64,000 bases of DNA from Piscicola geometra (Eukaryota > Annelida > Clitellata > Hirudinida > Piscicolidae). A program made the translations under genes and the position numbers. The stretch lies in contig OX030969.1 of the NCBI GenBank assembly GCA_943735955.1, positions 1,408,491 to 1,472,490 on the forward strand, given 5' to 3'. This document shows positions 10,556 through 22,428 of this stretch, piece after piece. Position 1 is the stretch's first letter, and every line of letters starts with the position of its first letter. Below the pieces are notes generated by a model, which saw only the letters and a program-made list of their open reading frames with translations, was not told the origin of the DNA and searched no databases.

Positions 10556-11301
10556 CCATCGTGAGGGTGTGGTGTGGTAATGTGGTCTGGTTTGTGTTGT
10601 ATTGTGGTCATGATGGGGGTGGGTTGTGGTGTGATAGTGTGGTGATGGTGTGTTTTGTTGTGTTGATGACAAGTTAGGGAGCTGCTGATGATGATGACTT
10701 GTTGAAGCCACTTGCCATGGGGGAGATCAACCAACGACTGCAACATGCGATGAGGCAACAAGTTCTCCACCTAAACTCCTCCTCCTCCTCCTCCTTGTGT
10801 GTGCCCATCCTCCATGCTGCCCTTTGTGTATCGTTGCTTTCTTGTACAGTACTCATGCTGCTGTTGTTGTTGTTCTTGTTGTTGTCGTCTTTTGTATGTA
10901 CTTTCTGCATTGTTTTGTGTTTGAAGATGAGTTTATGTTGTATGTACTTTCTGCATTGTTTTGTGTTTGAAGATGAGTTTATGTTGATGCTGCAGGAGAG
11001 AAGATTTGATGATTTAACTTTCAAGAATTCAATTCTGATTGAGGCATTAATAGTGAGGGTAGAGATGATAATGATGGCGATAATGATGTTGATGATGATA
11101 GTGATAATGATGATGATAAAATGATGGTGTAGATGATGATTTATCAATAGCAATAGTTATGATGATTGTGATGTAGTGGTTATGATGATAATCGCGGTAG
11201 TTCTGATGATAATAATGATGTGTAAATTTTCATTACAGAGTATTCAAGTTGTTTTCTTCTTATTTAAGAGTGAATTAAGTAGTTAAATCAGTTTAAATAA
11301 A
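10556..11301 (+). other. lipin 3' UTR / flank
   Basis: The first sequence after the TAG stop is GTGGT-rich, then comes a (CTC)n tract, a perfect 46-bp tandem duplication (10895-10940 and 10941-10986) and GAT repeats (about 11067-11215). An AATAAA at 11296-11301 is a possible polyadenylation signal. Confidence 0.5.
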
Positions 11302-11743
11302 TATTTGTCATAGTAAAATAATAATATGAATATTTGGTTATTTAATGTTAATATAAAGTGGAACTTTTCTTATTTTAAAATTTTGTTTCAATTATTTCAT
11401 TTTCGAATTGTTTAATTGGAGATCAATTTATTTAGTAGGATGAAACGTTTACAAATATATGTATTATAAAGTTATACATTTCAAAGTCCTATATTTTCAA
11501 TGAGTTATTCAATTTTCTTGAAGTATCATTGATGAATATTGTCAAATATATATCTAAAGATTGCTCTATGCATTTTTTTAAATTTCCAAGTCTTTATGCT
11601 GACTAAATTTTAAAAAGGCGTTCATCTGATTTCGATTTTAAATTGTAATAAATCATTTTTGACTTTGAAATTCTTGAAGAATTACTTTCAAATATTCGAT
11701 ATTCCTTTAATAAACCATGCCATGACTTAACTATGACTTAACA

Positions 11744-11883
11744 AGTGAACGGGAGGCCGAGTGTTTAGTGACTCTTGGCTGGACCAACGCTTAATGGTCC
11801 TAGGTTCAAAACGTGAAGAAAATGACCGCCTGAGGGGCCTAATGCGCCACTACAATAATTATCGTCATTATTATAATTACTGT
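11744..11883 (+). mobile_element. SINE family A, diverged copy
   Basis: GTGAACGGGAGGCCGAGTG and later GGTCCTAGGTTCAAAACG mark the tRNA-like head, and CGCCACTACAATAATTATCGTC the 3' end. Several substitutions and a small deletion separate it from the younger copies. Confidence 0.75.
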
Positions 11884-11915
11884 TATAACTAAATTTACTT
11901 TTTCTCCTATCTGAG

Positions 11916-14855
11916 CAGTGTTATTTTCGTAACGAAAACGACAATTCTGAATAATCGTTCCACGAAAACGAAAATAAAAACTAAATTTATTTTCAAAACG
12001 AAAATAAAAACTATAATTATTTCCAAAACGAAACTGAAATAAAAACTATAATTATTTCCAAAACGAAAATTAAATAACTTTTTATGATATGCCATAATAT
12101 ACAAATGAAAATTTATATAAAAAATATATGTCTATGTTATAAACATTATCTTTAGCCTTTATGAAAGTAGTGCCATTTGTAAAACGTTATTTTATTACTG
12201 CTTCGCTTTGTCAACTAAATGATCACTTATTTTAATCGTAAATTTGTTATTATACTTCAAATTTGTTATTAATCAATAATTTACGTAATCGATTTTTATA
12301 ATATTTCAAATTTAAATAACAATGAGTTTATCACGTTCATTTGCTGGTAGAAAGAAAGAAAGCGAAATTTGGAAATATTTTACATATTCTTCAGAAAATG
12401 ACAAAAGTACATGCATCGTTGAAGTATCGACGACCAAAGACGGACAGAAAGTATTATGCAACGCAATACTTAAAGGAAAAAATCCGACAAACCTCAAGGT
12501 TCCTCTCTCTAGCTACCAGAAAAAGTTTTTTCAAGAATTCGAGAAAATTGAATTAGTCAGAAAGAGGAATTGTGAAAAGATTAAAAGTAATGAAAATTCC
12601 GTTCAACAAACTATTAGTTTTGAAAAAAATACCACGAAAACAGTTTTGTATTCAAGTAAGTGCGAAGAATATTTTGAGAGACAAGACTCCTTATTAAAAT
12701 TATTTGTAAACACAAACATCCCTTTAAATCTAGTATCTAATAAACATTTTAAAAACTTTGTGGAAACATTGGATATAAAATTTAAAATGCCAGGTAAGTT
12801 TGTTTATTTTATCTTATTCAAAATGAAAAAAGTAATACCATATATTGTAGAAATTTATTTTAGCAATTACAATGTTCGTTATTCATTATAAATGTTTACA
12901 ACATATTGTACAAAAATAGTGGAGATCAATTATTGAATTTTTTTTCAGGCCCATCAAAGTTACTGGACTTATTAAGAGACAAATATGATGAGGGTTGCAA
13001 AATTCTGAAAGACTCATTGAATAATGTTCGAAGAATAGTTATATGTTTAGATATTTGGACCAAAAAAGGTTTAACATCATCATATGTTGGGATTTCAGCA
13101 TGCTGTTTCAATCCACAGAGTAGCAAACCGTGTCATTACTTTTTAAACCTAATTCAACTTGATCATCCCCACATTGGAGAAAAACTTGCTGAGTGTTTAT
13201 CAAAGTGTCTCGCTGATTGGAATATAGAACCAAATACAATAATTTTAATCATATCTGATAACGGTTCAAATATTTTAAAAGCTGTGCGTATTCTTCAAAA
13301 TAAGCATGCAGAAAAAGACGATTATTCAGAAAATGAAAACTCAGATAGTGATGAAGAAGAAAGTGAAACAATTTGTGATGAAATAGAATTAGAAAAATGG
13401 GTTCCTTGTCGACATATGCCATGTTTAGCACACACCATACAACTAGTTTTAAAAAGAGTATACTCCAATAATGTATATGAACCAATAATTACAAAAGCAA
13501 GGAATATAGTCAGCAAAATTAGAAAGTCAACAATACTCATAGAAAAACTCCTTGAAAAATCTTCCAAAACAGTAATAACAGACTGCCCCACTAGATGGAA
13601 CAGCACTTTTTTTATGGTTGAAAGATTACTAGAACTAAAAGATGATGTCAATTATGTTATGGATTTAGCCAAAATCGACACATTATTAGCAAGTGAATGG
13701 AACAGATTAGTAGAAGTTCAACATTTTTTGAAACCATTCGCAACCCACACTGACAGTATTCAGACCGATACATTGTCTTTATCACATGTCACACCGTCTG
13801 TTTTAGAACAAATTAAATTTGTAGGAATTTCTAGTTTGATTGTTTCATTGAGGAGTGCAATTCAACATTATTTTGAGTGCTTCTTAAATCCCTCTTCATT
13901 GAAATTCAATCCAGTAACAGCAGCTGCTACATTTGTGGATCCAACTGTTGCAGAATTCATTCTGTTACCACAATATTCGAGTTTATTGCATGCTGCTAAA
14001 ACTTACATTTGTTCACAGGTAATTTAGATATATTTTAAAAACAAGTTTTCAATTAAATTATAAATCTTATTTAATGATACATCACATCAAATTTTTATTG
14101 CAATTAAACAATTTGAATCTTTTATTTTGCATGCTTTTAGCGAAGCATAGAACAATTGTTGTGAAAATAGTTCACGACATAATGAAATAGAAGCTTCAGA
14201 TGAATCATCAATTCCTTCAAAGAAATTTAAATTTTTATCTTCTAAATTAAGTATTGACGATACAAGTTCTGGCAAAGAATGCAAATCAAGTATAATTGTG
14301 GAAATAGAAAAATATATTTCGGAGATGAAAATAAATTCTTTAAAAATAAAAAATACTTGTGAACCAAATAGGTTAAAATTCTGGAATGACAACACAACTT
14401 TCTACCCTATTCTTAGTCCAATTGCACAAGATCTTTTGGCAGCTCCAGCCTCCCAGGCATACGTTGAGAGAATTTTTTCTTTATATGCTTCTTTAACAAG
14501 TGGGAAAAGAAATAGATTAAAGAAAAACCTACAAATGAAAGTTTTCTTGAGACTGAATACATTTTTATTTGACTGTTAATTTTTTTAACTCATTTGTTGT
14601 TAAAGTACTGTTCTATTTTACTGTTTCATTTCATGATCTATTAATTTTTTTAGATATAAATAAATAGTGTTTAAAGTTTCAAATTAATATATTTCAAAAC
14701 TAAAATAAAAATAAAAACTATAATTATTTTCAAAACTGAAACGAAAATATAAACTTTAATTATTTTCAAAACGAAAACGAAAATAAAAACTAATTAATTC
14801 CAAAACGAAACTGAAATAAAAACTATAATTATTTTATGGAACGAAAATAACACTG
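11916..14855 (+). mobile_element. complete hAT transposon, 15-bp TIRs, 8-bp TSD
   Basis: Both ends read CAGTGTTATTTTCGT as inverted repeats (11916-11930 and 14841-14855). The flanks TATCTGAG (11908-11915) and TATATGAG (14856-14863) form an 8-bp target duplication with one mismatch, the length typical of hAT. Both subterminal regions carry several copies of AAAACGAAAATAAAAACTA, the kind of repeat that hAT transposases bind. The 2,940-bp interior encodes a three-exon transposase. Confidence 0.92.
12322..14579 (+). CDS. hAT transposase, three exons, apparently open
   Basis: Exons 12322-12793, 12949-14018 and 14151-14579 join in phase (CCAG|GTAAGT to tttcag|GC; CACAG|GTAATT to gcatag|AAC) and predict about 656 residues. 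The N-terminus starts like a BED finger (SEIWKYF), but the second Cys and the distal His ligands are not evident. The RNase H-like core shows Asp in VICLDIWTKK and Asp in IISDNGSN, then PCLAHTIQLVL. An acidic insert (SENENSDSDEEES) lies within it. The C-terminal dimerisation region has ASQAYVERIF, including the expected Glu. The acceptor of exon 3 is chosen because the stronger site at 14141 hits a stop. It cuts and pastes its own element by family knowledge. Confidence 0.85.
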
Positions 14856-16117
14856 TATATGAGTCTCATCCCAGTACTCTTTTACCATTCAGTGCAGTGT
14901 TTTTCTTGAAAATCACATAATTGAAATGAAAGCTTTTCTCAAACAAGTTTTCCACTTTTTTGAACTTGCTTGTGCTGAGGGCCACCAACGACTGATTCAA
15001 AGTCGTTTGTTGCATGGAGAAGGAATGTTTGTACGCACCAGTTTGGCAGAATTCAATCAATCACTAATTATTTGTATAGCGCCCTTGCGAAGCGAACAAA
15101 AGCGCTCAATTGAGAAGTGAGTTTAAATGCATACGTTTGTGCGCTCTTCACCTGAATGAAGGTTCAGGTTGCTGAATTGAAAACGGGATAAAGTAGGAAA
15201 ACAAAACAAGGACCAGCATCCCAAGATACAGAAGAGGTTATAGAACTTCATCAAGTCAGATATTTGCAGTCAATCCTCCCGTAACCAATTCATTCTTAAA
15301 AATTCACCTGTAACCAATTCCTCACGGAAACAATTTTTCAAACATCTGGATAGATCCTGTTGCTTTTTATTGTTGATTCAGTAAAATTTACTATGAAGAA
15401 AAATACTTCACACATGTTTATTGAGGGTGCAATTCTTCAGTTTTTGTTTAAACAAATAGATTGTTTAAAAGAAGTTTCCAAGATCATCTCCAGTCTCCCT
15501 AGGGATGAGCTTCATTCAGGCACACTGAAAGAGCCGTTTCTCACGTGGAGCTGTTTTCGTGGACGAACGTTTTTTTCTCCATCTTTGCGGTTTTTAATGC
15601 AGTTGAGTTCAGAGGAAAAGACGAACATCTGGTATGGAATGATATATGGGCAAAAAAGGTCTATATTTTATTATGTTGATTTAAAAATACATATTTTTTT
15701 GGGATAAAATTATTACATCAAATAATATTACATTCAAAATAAAAACAGTCTAAATCACTTGGTCTGGAAGTCCGTCCGGGTTTACACCACGTTAATAACA
15801 TTCGCCGTTGTATTGTATTGTATTAGTATTAAGTAAAATGTTTTTTTAACTGTTGCATGTTCTCAAATGTTGAAAGATGGCCGCAACGAACTAGTTGATT
15901 TGCGACTAAAAATAGAGGAATTCAGGTTGATGAAATTTTTACTCAAAAAATTTTTAGTTTGGTAATGACTTATTTTTTTGCTTTTTCTTTTTGAAACCAT
16001 CAAATACATGTCTTTGAAAAGTGTATCAAGCAAAGTTTCTATCAGTGTTTCGAGTATTTTTCAAAAAATTCCAGTCGTTTGTCTATTGCATCAATCCAAA
16101 ACCATCTGAAGCAGTTT
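14856..16117. other. AT-rich intergenic sequence with SINE fragments
   Basis: 15053-15115 holds a CACTAATTATTTGTATAGCGCCC fragment (family C, also near 55250 and 56352). About 15762-15795 matches the 3' end of SINE A. The rest, including an open frame at 15360-15707, shows no domain I recognise. Confidence 0.55.
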
Positions 16118-16357
16118 TCAATTCATCAGAATTACTACGGAAATGGTGGCACTAGCGTAGCAGATCTCTAATGTTGCATCATAATGAGTTATTATGAAAA
16201 CTAACCGTTCTATAAGTTTGCATTTCTCTTTAGTTCCGATGTCACCATATTCATTGATGAAGTATGCACTGTTCCCTCGCGTCTCAACATCTTGAATCAG
16301 TGAATGTTGTGGAACATCCGTTTCTAAAAAATGATGGCAAGCTTGTTCGCTGTGTTT
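16118..16357 (-). pseudogene. old hAT transposase remnant (C-terminal side of insertion)
   Basis: On the - strand the frame includes HSLIQDVETRGNSAYFINEY, a decayed version of the hAT IQDVxTRWNSTYxM block. It is cut at 16357 by the younger hAT element. The matching upstream part appears beyond that element at 20037-20340. Confidence 0.6.
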
Positions 16358-17355
16358 TAGAGGTCGGACATGGACGATTTTCCATTCCCGGTCCCGTCCC
16401 GTTCCCGAATTTTGTTTTCCCGTCCCGTCCCGTTCCCGATGGGCCATCGGAATTTTGATTCCAGTCTCGTCCCGTTCCCGCAACTCGATTCCCGGTCCCG
16501 ACCCGTTCCCGAAACTTTTTGACCCGGTCTCGATCCATTTCAACAACAAAAACTTTGTTTATTTATTTTTGCTGCCGTATTCAACGGTCCCAAACTTGCT
16601 AGTCCTAACATTTCTTAAAGTTCATTATTTGAAAGTCAGAAAATATTTCTTTTAACAAAATAAAAAACACGATTTAAATTTCAAATTATTATTGAAATGA
16701 AAGTATTGAAGTTAGTCATTGTTTTTGAGTAATTCAATCAAGTTTTTATTGCTTTTTATACGGGTTAAACCGTCAAAGGTTTTAGCTTTCAAATTAGGTG
16801 ATCTTGGGTCTGAAGTTAAACGACCACATGTTGACAAATTCCGTTCACAGGGAATAGAACTTGCAGGTATACTAAACAAAATTTAGGCTACTTCTTCTAG
16901 TATTGGAATTTTTTTACTCCAATAGATTTAAAATCTTTATAATCTTCAATTTTTGTAGGACGTAATTGTGAATATTTGTACAATTCATCCTCTTCTGAAT
17001 CTTTTACCTCGTTCATTATTATTAATTCCTCAATAATGTTGGAAATATGTTTTTTGACAACATTCTTATTCTCCACAAATGCACAAATAAAATCATTCGT
17101 ATAATTTGATAGTAAAAAAATTGTATTATAATTTTTACGTTATAAAAACTAACATATAGGGTATAAATAACCATCATTTGTTTTTTTTCTCAACGTCACT
17201 GGAGCTTGGTCTGGCTGTACAAAATGGAATTAAATTTTCTCTAATGAAAGTCCTGGTATTTATTTTTTTCTATCCCAAACTTTTTAATATTCTTTTTTTA
17301 TACTGGGGGATGCAATAGACATGCTACCATATGAATAAGATTAATGGGTGAACGG

Positions 17356-19283
17356 TAGGGTGCTTCCAAAAAATGAAAGTATCAGGATCGTGTTCGCCAA
17401 CCCTGCATTACATGATGCTAGTTAGAAAAAGGCTGTAAAAAAAATTGGTGGAAAATAATAATATTTAGGACATGCTCAACGCTTTCAAAGTTTTCAATAT
17501 TTGTGTCAAAACCTGCGATCGCGAGTTAAAACCTGTAGAACACATCTATGACAGTTGTAGATACTTTATTAACTGGAAATTTATCCAGCGTCAAAATCAA
17601 AATTATCAGTATTAATATTCAATAGTCATCAAAAGTCATTCAAAAGTCCTAACGTTTATGTTCTTTGGGAACTAACTGTAACTTGGCATCAACTGCTGAT
17701 GACTTAGTCGGTGCCGAAAACTTTTTTTATGGTCCTCGACGACTTGAAGAAGATATTGCTTCTGTTCTTCATTGCGTGTCAAACTCGTGTTGAACTCTTG
17801 AATCAACGCAACCCCACGTTCAGCCAAGTCATTGACGACTTTGACAGATTGCACAAGTCGTTTGCTTTCTTGATACTCTGATTGAGATTCCCACTCACTG
17901 GGATCGACCTGCAAGAAGTCCTGGGATATGCCAAGAATCGTGAATAAATAGTTAGTGCTCTTTGTAACAAAGTTGTGAAGTTTCTTAGTAGTTGGATGCT
18001 CAAATGGCTGAATTCGTTTTAGAGGCTCATCTGAGCCTTCAACTTCTTGGAGTGCCACTACCATCAAGCGCTTCTCCTCTATAGTGACAGCATCATCAAA
18101 GAAGCCAAAAGCAATAAGTGTTTCAGAGAGATACCAAAGGTGTCGCTCAAAGGCTGTAGTGGCAGCCTTGGCAATTTCAGTATTTGGATATTCAGATAAA
18201 GCACATAACAGTGCAAGGTCTTGTCGTGGAGCACAGTTTGCAGCTGGACTTTCAAACCAGTATTTCAGATATACTTTAGTGATGAACAAACTTACTTCTT
18301 GCAGGTGATGCCATATTTTCTGACCATAGGAAAGACCTCTAGATTTTCGACAGCTGGCGCCTGCGTCTAGTGGATCGTATTGTTTGCGAAATAACCACAT
18401 CTTTATGGAATAAATGGCCCTCGCCATCCATCGAGCTCTGTGAATAGCACCAGGGTACCGAAACCGTATTCCACGTTCAGGTGTGCCTCCTAAGAAAATG
18501 ATAGACAGTTCAAGCAATTCACAGTAGTCGTCACGAGGTTGAAATTTATTCAGCTGAGACTGTGCAAACTTTATGACATCATCCTTCCAAGGAGCTATCA
18601 TACTTGCTAAAGTGTTATCTTCAACTGCTGTACAAAATAACTTCTGGTCAATACGGGGCCAACAAATTTTGAAATGACCAAACAACTCCATGTTAGGAGA
18701 CCTTGAGACGTCATGAACGCTGAAAACCTTTTCAAGAATAATTTCGGAGATGTGGTGACGACAGGCCAAATTGATTAATTGTCGACCAAGCTCTGCTTCC
18801 AGACGAATACAAGTGCCACCTTTTGTTCCAGCATTTGAAGGCGTTGTATTAAAGCAGAGACCCTTGATCCTGTCTCGCAAGCCCCATTCATCAATAGTTT
18901 GTGTGATTGCTTGTGACATTGAAGCCGCCGTGCCATCTTGGAGCTTAGGGACAGCTAACAATTTTACCACATCCTGTCCAGAAACCAGAATTGGAAGTCG
19001 ATCGACTTTAACCCGTTCTGAACCAGTAAGGTCATCCATTATCTTACCGTCCCAATGTAAAATTAGTGGAAGTTCTAAAATACGTATTTGCCATATTTGG
19101 TCAGAAAATCGATAAAAATGGTAAAAACGTTTATTTTGAAACGTGTTGAGCATGTTCTAAATATTAATTTAATTAAGAAATATTTTGGCTATTGAGTTTT
19201 TATGTGAGACATCATCAAATGATGGGTTGGTCGATAATGAATACCTAATTTAAAAATTTAGCATTATGGATGGAAGCACCCTA
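17356..19283 (-). mobile_element. DNA transposon, TAGGGTGCTTCCA ends, 8-bp TSD
   Basis: Perfect 13-bp inverted ends TAGGGTGCTTCCA bound 1,928 bp, flanked by GTGAACGG on both sides (17348-17355 and 19284-19291), an 8-bp duplication of SINE sequence. It carries one long - strand gene. Confidence 0.9.
17672..19153 (-). CDS. transposase-like protein, 493 aa
   Basis: This is the only long gene inside the TAGGGTGCTTCCA-ended element, so it is most likely its transposase or the C-terminal part of it. Recognisable blocks are LPLILHWDGKIM, RLPILVSG, KLLAVPKLQDGTA, LCFNTTPSNAG and LACRHHISEIILEKVF. These resemble a widespread but poorly named family of invertebrate transposon proteins with an RNase H-like core. 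The position I would expect to be Asp in the CFDTT block is Asn here, which may mean inactivation. No intron is needed. The ATG lies 130 bp inside the right end, leaving little room for a separate DNA-binding exon. Superfamily assignment is uncertain; the 8-bp duplication would fit hAT-like elements. Confidence 0.7.
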   Translation of the reverse strand: MLNTFQNKRFYHFYRFSDQIWQIRILELPLILHWDGKIMDDLTGSERVKVDRLPILVSGQDVVKLLAVPKLQDGTAASMSQAITQTIDEWGLRDRIKGLCFNTTPSNAGTKGGTCIRLEAELGRQLINLACRHHISEIILEKVFSVHDVSRSPNMELFGHFKICWPRIDQKLFCTAVEDNTLASMIAPWKDDVIKFAQSQLNKFQPRDDYCELLELSIIFLGGTPERGIRFRYPGAIHRARWMARAIYSIKMWLFRKQYDPLDAGASCRKSRGLSYGQKIWHHLQEVSLFITKVYLKYWFESPAANCAPRQDLALLCALSEYPNTEIAKAATTAFERHLWYLSETLIAFGFFDDAVTIEEKRLMVVALQEVEGSDEPLKRIQPFEHPTTKKLHNFVTKSTNYLFTILGISQDFLQVDPSEWESQSEYQESKRLVQSVKVVNDLAERGVALIQEFNTSLTRNEEQKQYLLQVVEDHKKSFRHRLSHQQLMPSYS

Positions 19284-20036
19284 GTGAACGGGTAGCTGAG
19301 TCGGCAACGACTCTCGGCTTGACCAATAATGAAAGTTCCTAGGTTAAAGTGCAACCAATGCCCTAGTAACCCAAAGGCGCAAGTGAAAATATGCAGCCTA
19401 AGTGGCCTGGAAGCCCGTTCGGGTTATACGCCACTATAATAATGCTCGTCATTATTATTATTAATGGGCATATTTTTTTGTCAAAATGATCAACTGAGCA
19501 TTCAACTGAAAATTAATAATTCAAATTCAAAGTATGAATTTATAAAATAAAAATAATATAACTGACCAGTTTGATTTCATCTGACAAGTTTTCATCATCA
19601 CCCATTTGTTCTAATTTCTCTAATATTTGGACTCGCCATAACAACTTCAAATGTAATGTTAGAGATTTTGACATTGACAACGCAATGGTGACTTCGTTAT
19701 ACATTTCTATTGCATTTAATACTTATTTTAAGTACGGAGTATCGATGAAATAAAGATTTCCATACTTAGGAAGTTTTCTGAAGTATAATTGTTGAAGAAT
19801 CCACTCCCAATAACTTTTATTCCTGTTTTTCCTGTTCCCGATTTAAAAGTTGATTCCCGTTTCTGATTTTTCCCGTTCCCGATTTGAATATTGATTTCCG
19901 TTCCCATTCCCGTCCCGAAAACCTATTCCTGGTTCCCGACTTTTCCCGTCCCGAAATTAATTTTCATTCCCGTTCCCGCGGAAGTCCCGCAGGTACCCGG
20001 TCAGATCGGGTACTCGGTCCGACCTCTACTGTGTTT

Positions 20037-20340
20037 GAAATGAAAAACAGCTTTTCCGTAATTCATTTATAACTGTTTCACCCGATGATTCAACAAAATA
20101 ACTTTTTTAAGCAAGTTGCAGATTATGTGAAAAGCACCCAGTCACGTATTCCAGCAGTATTCCTGCGCATAGAGCTCACCATGGTCACGGATGCCCAACT
20201 TCATCTACTATCTCCCAATTATGGATTGCTTTTTAGTTTTGATGCCAAAAAAGCTCCTGTATGGTTTTCTTCTAAGACCATGGCAATCAAAACAACTTTC
20301 TGTCTTGAACTTTCATTCACAAAATGAGCAGTGAAACAAA
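20037..20340 (-). pseudogene. old hAT transposase remnant (N-terminal side of insertion)
   Basis: Read on the - strand it gives HFVNESSRQKVVLIAMVLEE, then NHTGAFLASKLKSN, resembling the hAT block before the second catalytic Asp, with in-frame stops after it. With 16118-16357 it forms one older hAT gene interrupted by the 3.7-kb insertion. Confidence 0.5.
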
Positions 20341-21655
20341 CAAAACCGGTTGCTCTTCCTAAGCAAGAATGATCCAGCATTTAAATGGATGGAAGTTTCC
20401 TATAATTTAGTAAATTAACATTTAAATAATTATGATAAGTAAGTTTAGAGATGGAACAAAGAGCAGATTTGAATCGACAAACACGATTGAGTGCTTTATT
20501 TTCAACTTCGTTAGTAACAAGGGATGATAAATTACGTAAAAAAAGAAACAACGATCGAAATGATGAAATTAATAAGATAAAACCTTCAAATCAGGCAGGT
20601 AAAAACATTTAGGATGTAAATGTAAACCATTAAAGTGGATGAAAGTTAAATTAGGAAGAAAAGAAGATCAAAATGTAAATCAAGGAAGAGTTTTACAATG
20701 AGTTACAAATGTAATAATCAGTACCCTGTTACCATCAATGGTCATCTCTCCCGCCTCTTTACAGTGTCGTCGTCAAGATTACTGAATCTTTTAAATAAAT
20801 TACTTGTAGAATAAAAAAAATTGATATCATTAACTAAATAAATTAGTTTTATTTATTTATTTATATTATTTAATAATTTTTAAAGATCTTTAAAAAATCT
20901 TAATTTAAAAGAAAGGTAGAATAATATGCTCTACACAAACAAACTCAAAAGTCGTAAATCATCAATTTACAAAGTCCACTAAAACGCGAGGGTTTGTAAA
21001 TTCAGGATCAAACATATTTTAAAACATTTGTAAAGATAATGATAGTTGGGTCAGTGGATAGTATTAATAGATAAAAATCAATAATAATAATAATAATAAT
21101 AATATAATAGATATAAATAAAAATGAATACAAGAAAACAATATAGCTTGTGAAATGGTGACGGAGTAACTTCCAGGTACGACAGTTCAATATTTGCGACT
21201 CTTTCTTGGTGCTTTTATAAATATTATTCTTAGTAGTAGTGTTATAACCATAATGAGAAATTATATTTTTGACTTTTCTGAATTATTGATAATTAATAAA
21301 AAGATTAAAATTAAAAGAAATAAAATGGCTTCGACACTGTAATAATATTTTTTTTTAATTTTTATTTATTTTATTTATTTATGCAAACACTGCAAGCTAC
21401 TCTAAACAACACTAACCACTCAGTCGCTATGAACCATTATGGTTAATGAAAGTAAATTAGGCGCTATACAACTGATCAGGTCACTTAATGGGTACATTTG
21501 GGCAGAACTTCACTTGATGACACTTTGCTAGTGAGTGAAGATGAGTGAAGGAGGTTCGAATAGCTAAACACAAGTGAGTTATGAAAAAAAAAAGAGTTAT
21601 GATAATGGTCTTGAATGGTGATATGATACTTTTTCTCAACATTTCAGATTTCTAA
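20341..21655. other. AT-rich sequence, nothing recognised
   Basis: Apart from a short (AAT)n near 21083-21107 I see no gene, inverted end or repeat family. Confidence 0.5.
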
Positions 21656-21659
21656 CAAC

Positions 21660-22075
21660 TAATAATAACAATAACAACAATAATGATAATAATAATGATA
21701 CTAATAACGATAATAATGATAATAATAACGATAATAACGATAATAATAACGATAATAATGATAATAATAACGATAATAATGATAATAATAACGATAATAA
21801 TGATAATAATAACGATAATAATGATAATGATAACGATAATAATGATAATAATAACGATAATAATGATACTAATAACGATAATAATGATAATAATAACGAT
21901 AATAATGATAATAATAACGATAATAATGATAATAATAACGATAATAATGATACTAATAACGATAATAATGATAATAATAACGATAATAACGATAATAATA
22001 ACGATAATAGTGATAATAATAACGATAATAATGATAATAATAACGATAATAACGATAATGATAACAAGATGAATA
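21660..22075. repeat. (AATAATAACGATAATAATGAT)n minisatellite
   Basis: Units of about 21 bp built from AAT/GAT/AAC triplets run for 415 bp. Open frames on both strands are by-products of the triplet period. Confidence 0.9.
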
Positions 22076-22428
22076 GGAATAACACTAAACGAATAATAAT
22101 GATAATAATATGTTTGAAAAAGAAAGACAAAATTGATGTTGTATCATTCTTTAGTGATTGTTTTTTTTAATGTTATTGTTGTTGTTGTTATTTTTGTTGT
22201 CAGGAGTGCAATTGTAGGAAGTAAGTAATGCAGCAATATGCAGTAACAGTGATGTGAAAAGTAATAACAAGTGTTCTAGTATGTGTTTGAGTATTTGAGT
22301 GTGCGTTTGTGTGTGGGTGTGTGGGTGTGTGTGTGAGAAACCTTTTAGAGTTGCGTAACCCCAAAAAGTGGAGAAAAAATAGGTGAGTGCAGTGTTGCAA
22401 AAGTGTGGAAGAAATTGAAAGAGGGAGT

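Larger units (their letters stand above)
17348..19459 (+). mobile_element. SINE family A, split by a DNA transposon
   Basis: The head GTGAACGG (17348-17355) and body (19284-19459) are parts of one SINE. ATTAATGG at 17340-17347 and 19460-19467 is its own target duplication. Box A-like TAGCTGAGTCGG is at the expected place. Confidence 0.85.
16358..20028 (-). mobile_element. hAT element (TAGAGGTCGG family), reverse orientation, carrying two inserts
   Basis: It begins TAGAGGTCGGACATGG and ends CCGACCTCTA, with a perfect 8-bp target duplication CTGTGTTT (16350-16357 and 20029-20036). Both ends contain CGGGAACGGGACGGG-type subterminal repeats (here as CCCGTTCCCG). The interior keeps a decayed hAT C-terminal coding remnant on the - strand (about 16720-17090). 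A SINE A copy is inserted at 17348, itself split by another transposon. Confidence 0.92.

Noticed and set aside
16118..16549. Gly/Thr/Arg-rich frames at the hAT ends (and at 31130-31321, 32440-32820, 62004-62753)
   Set aside because: They translate the GGGAACGGGACGGG subterminal repeats, not a protein.
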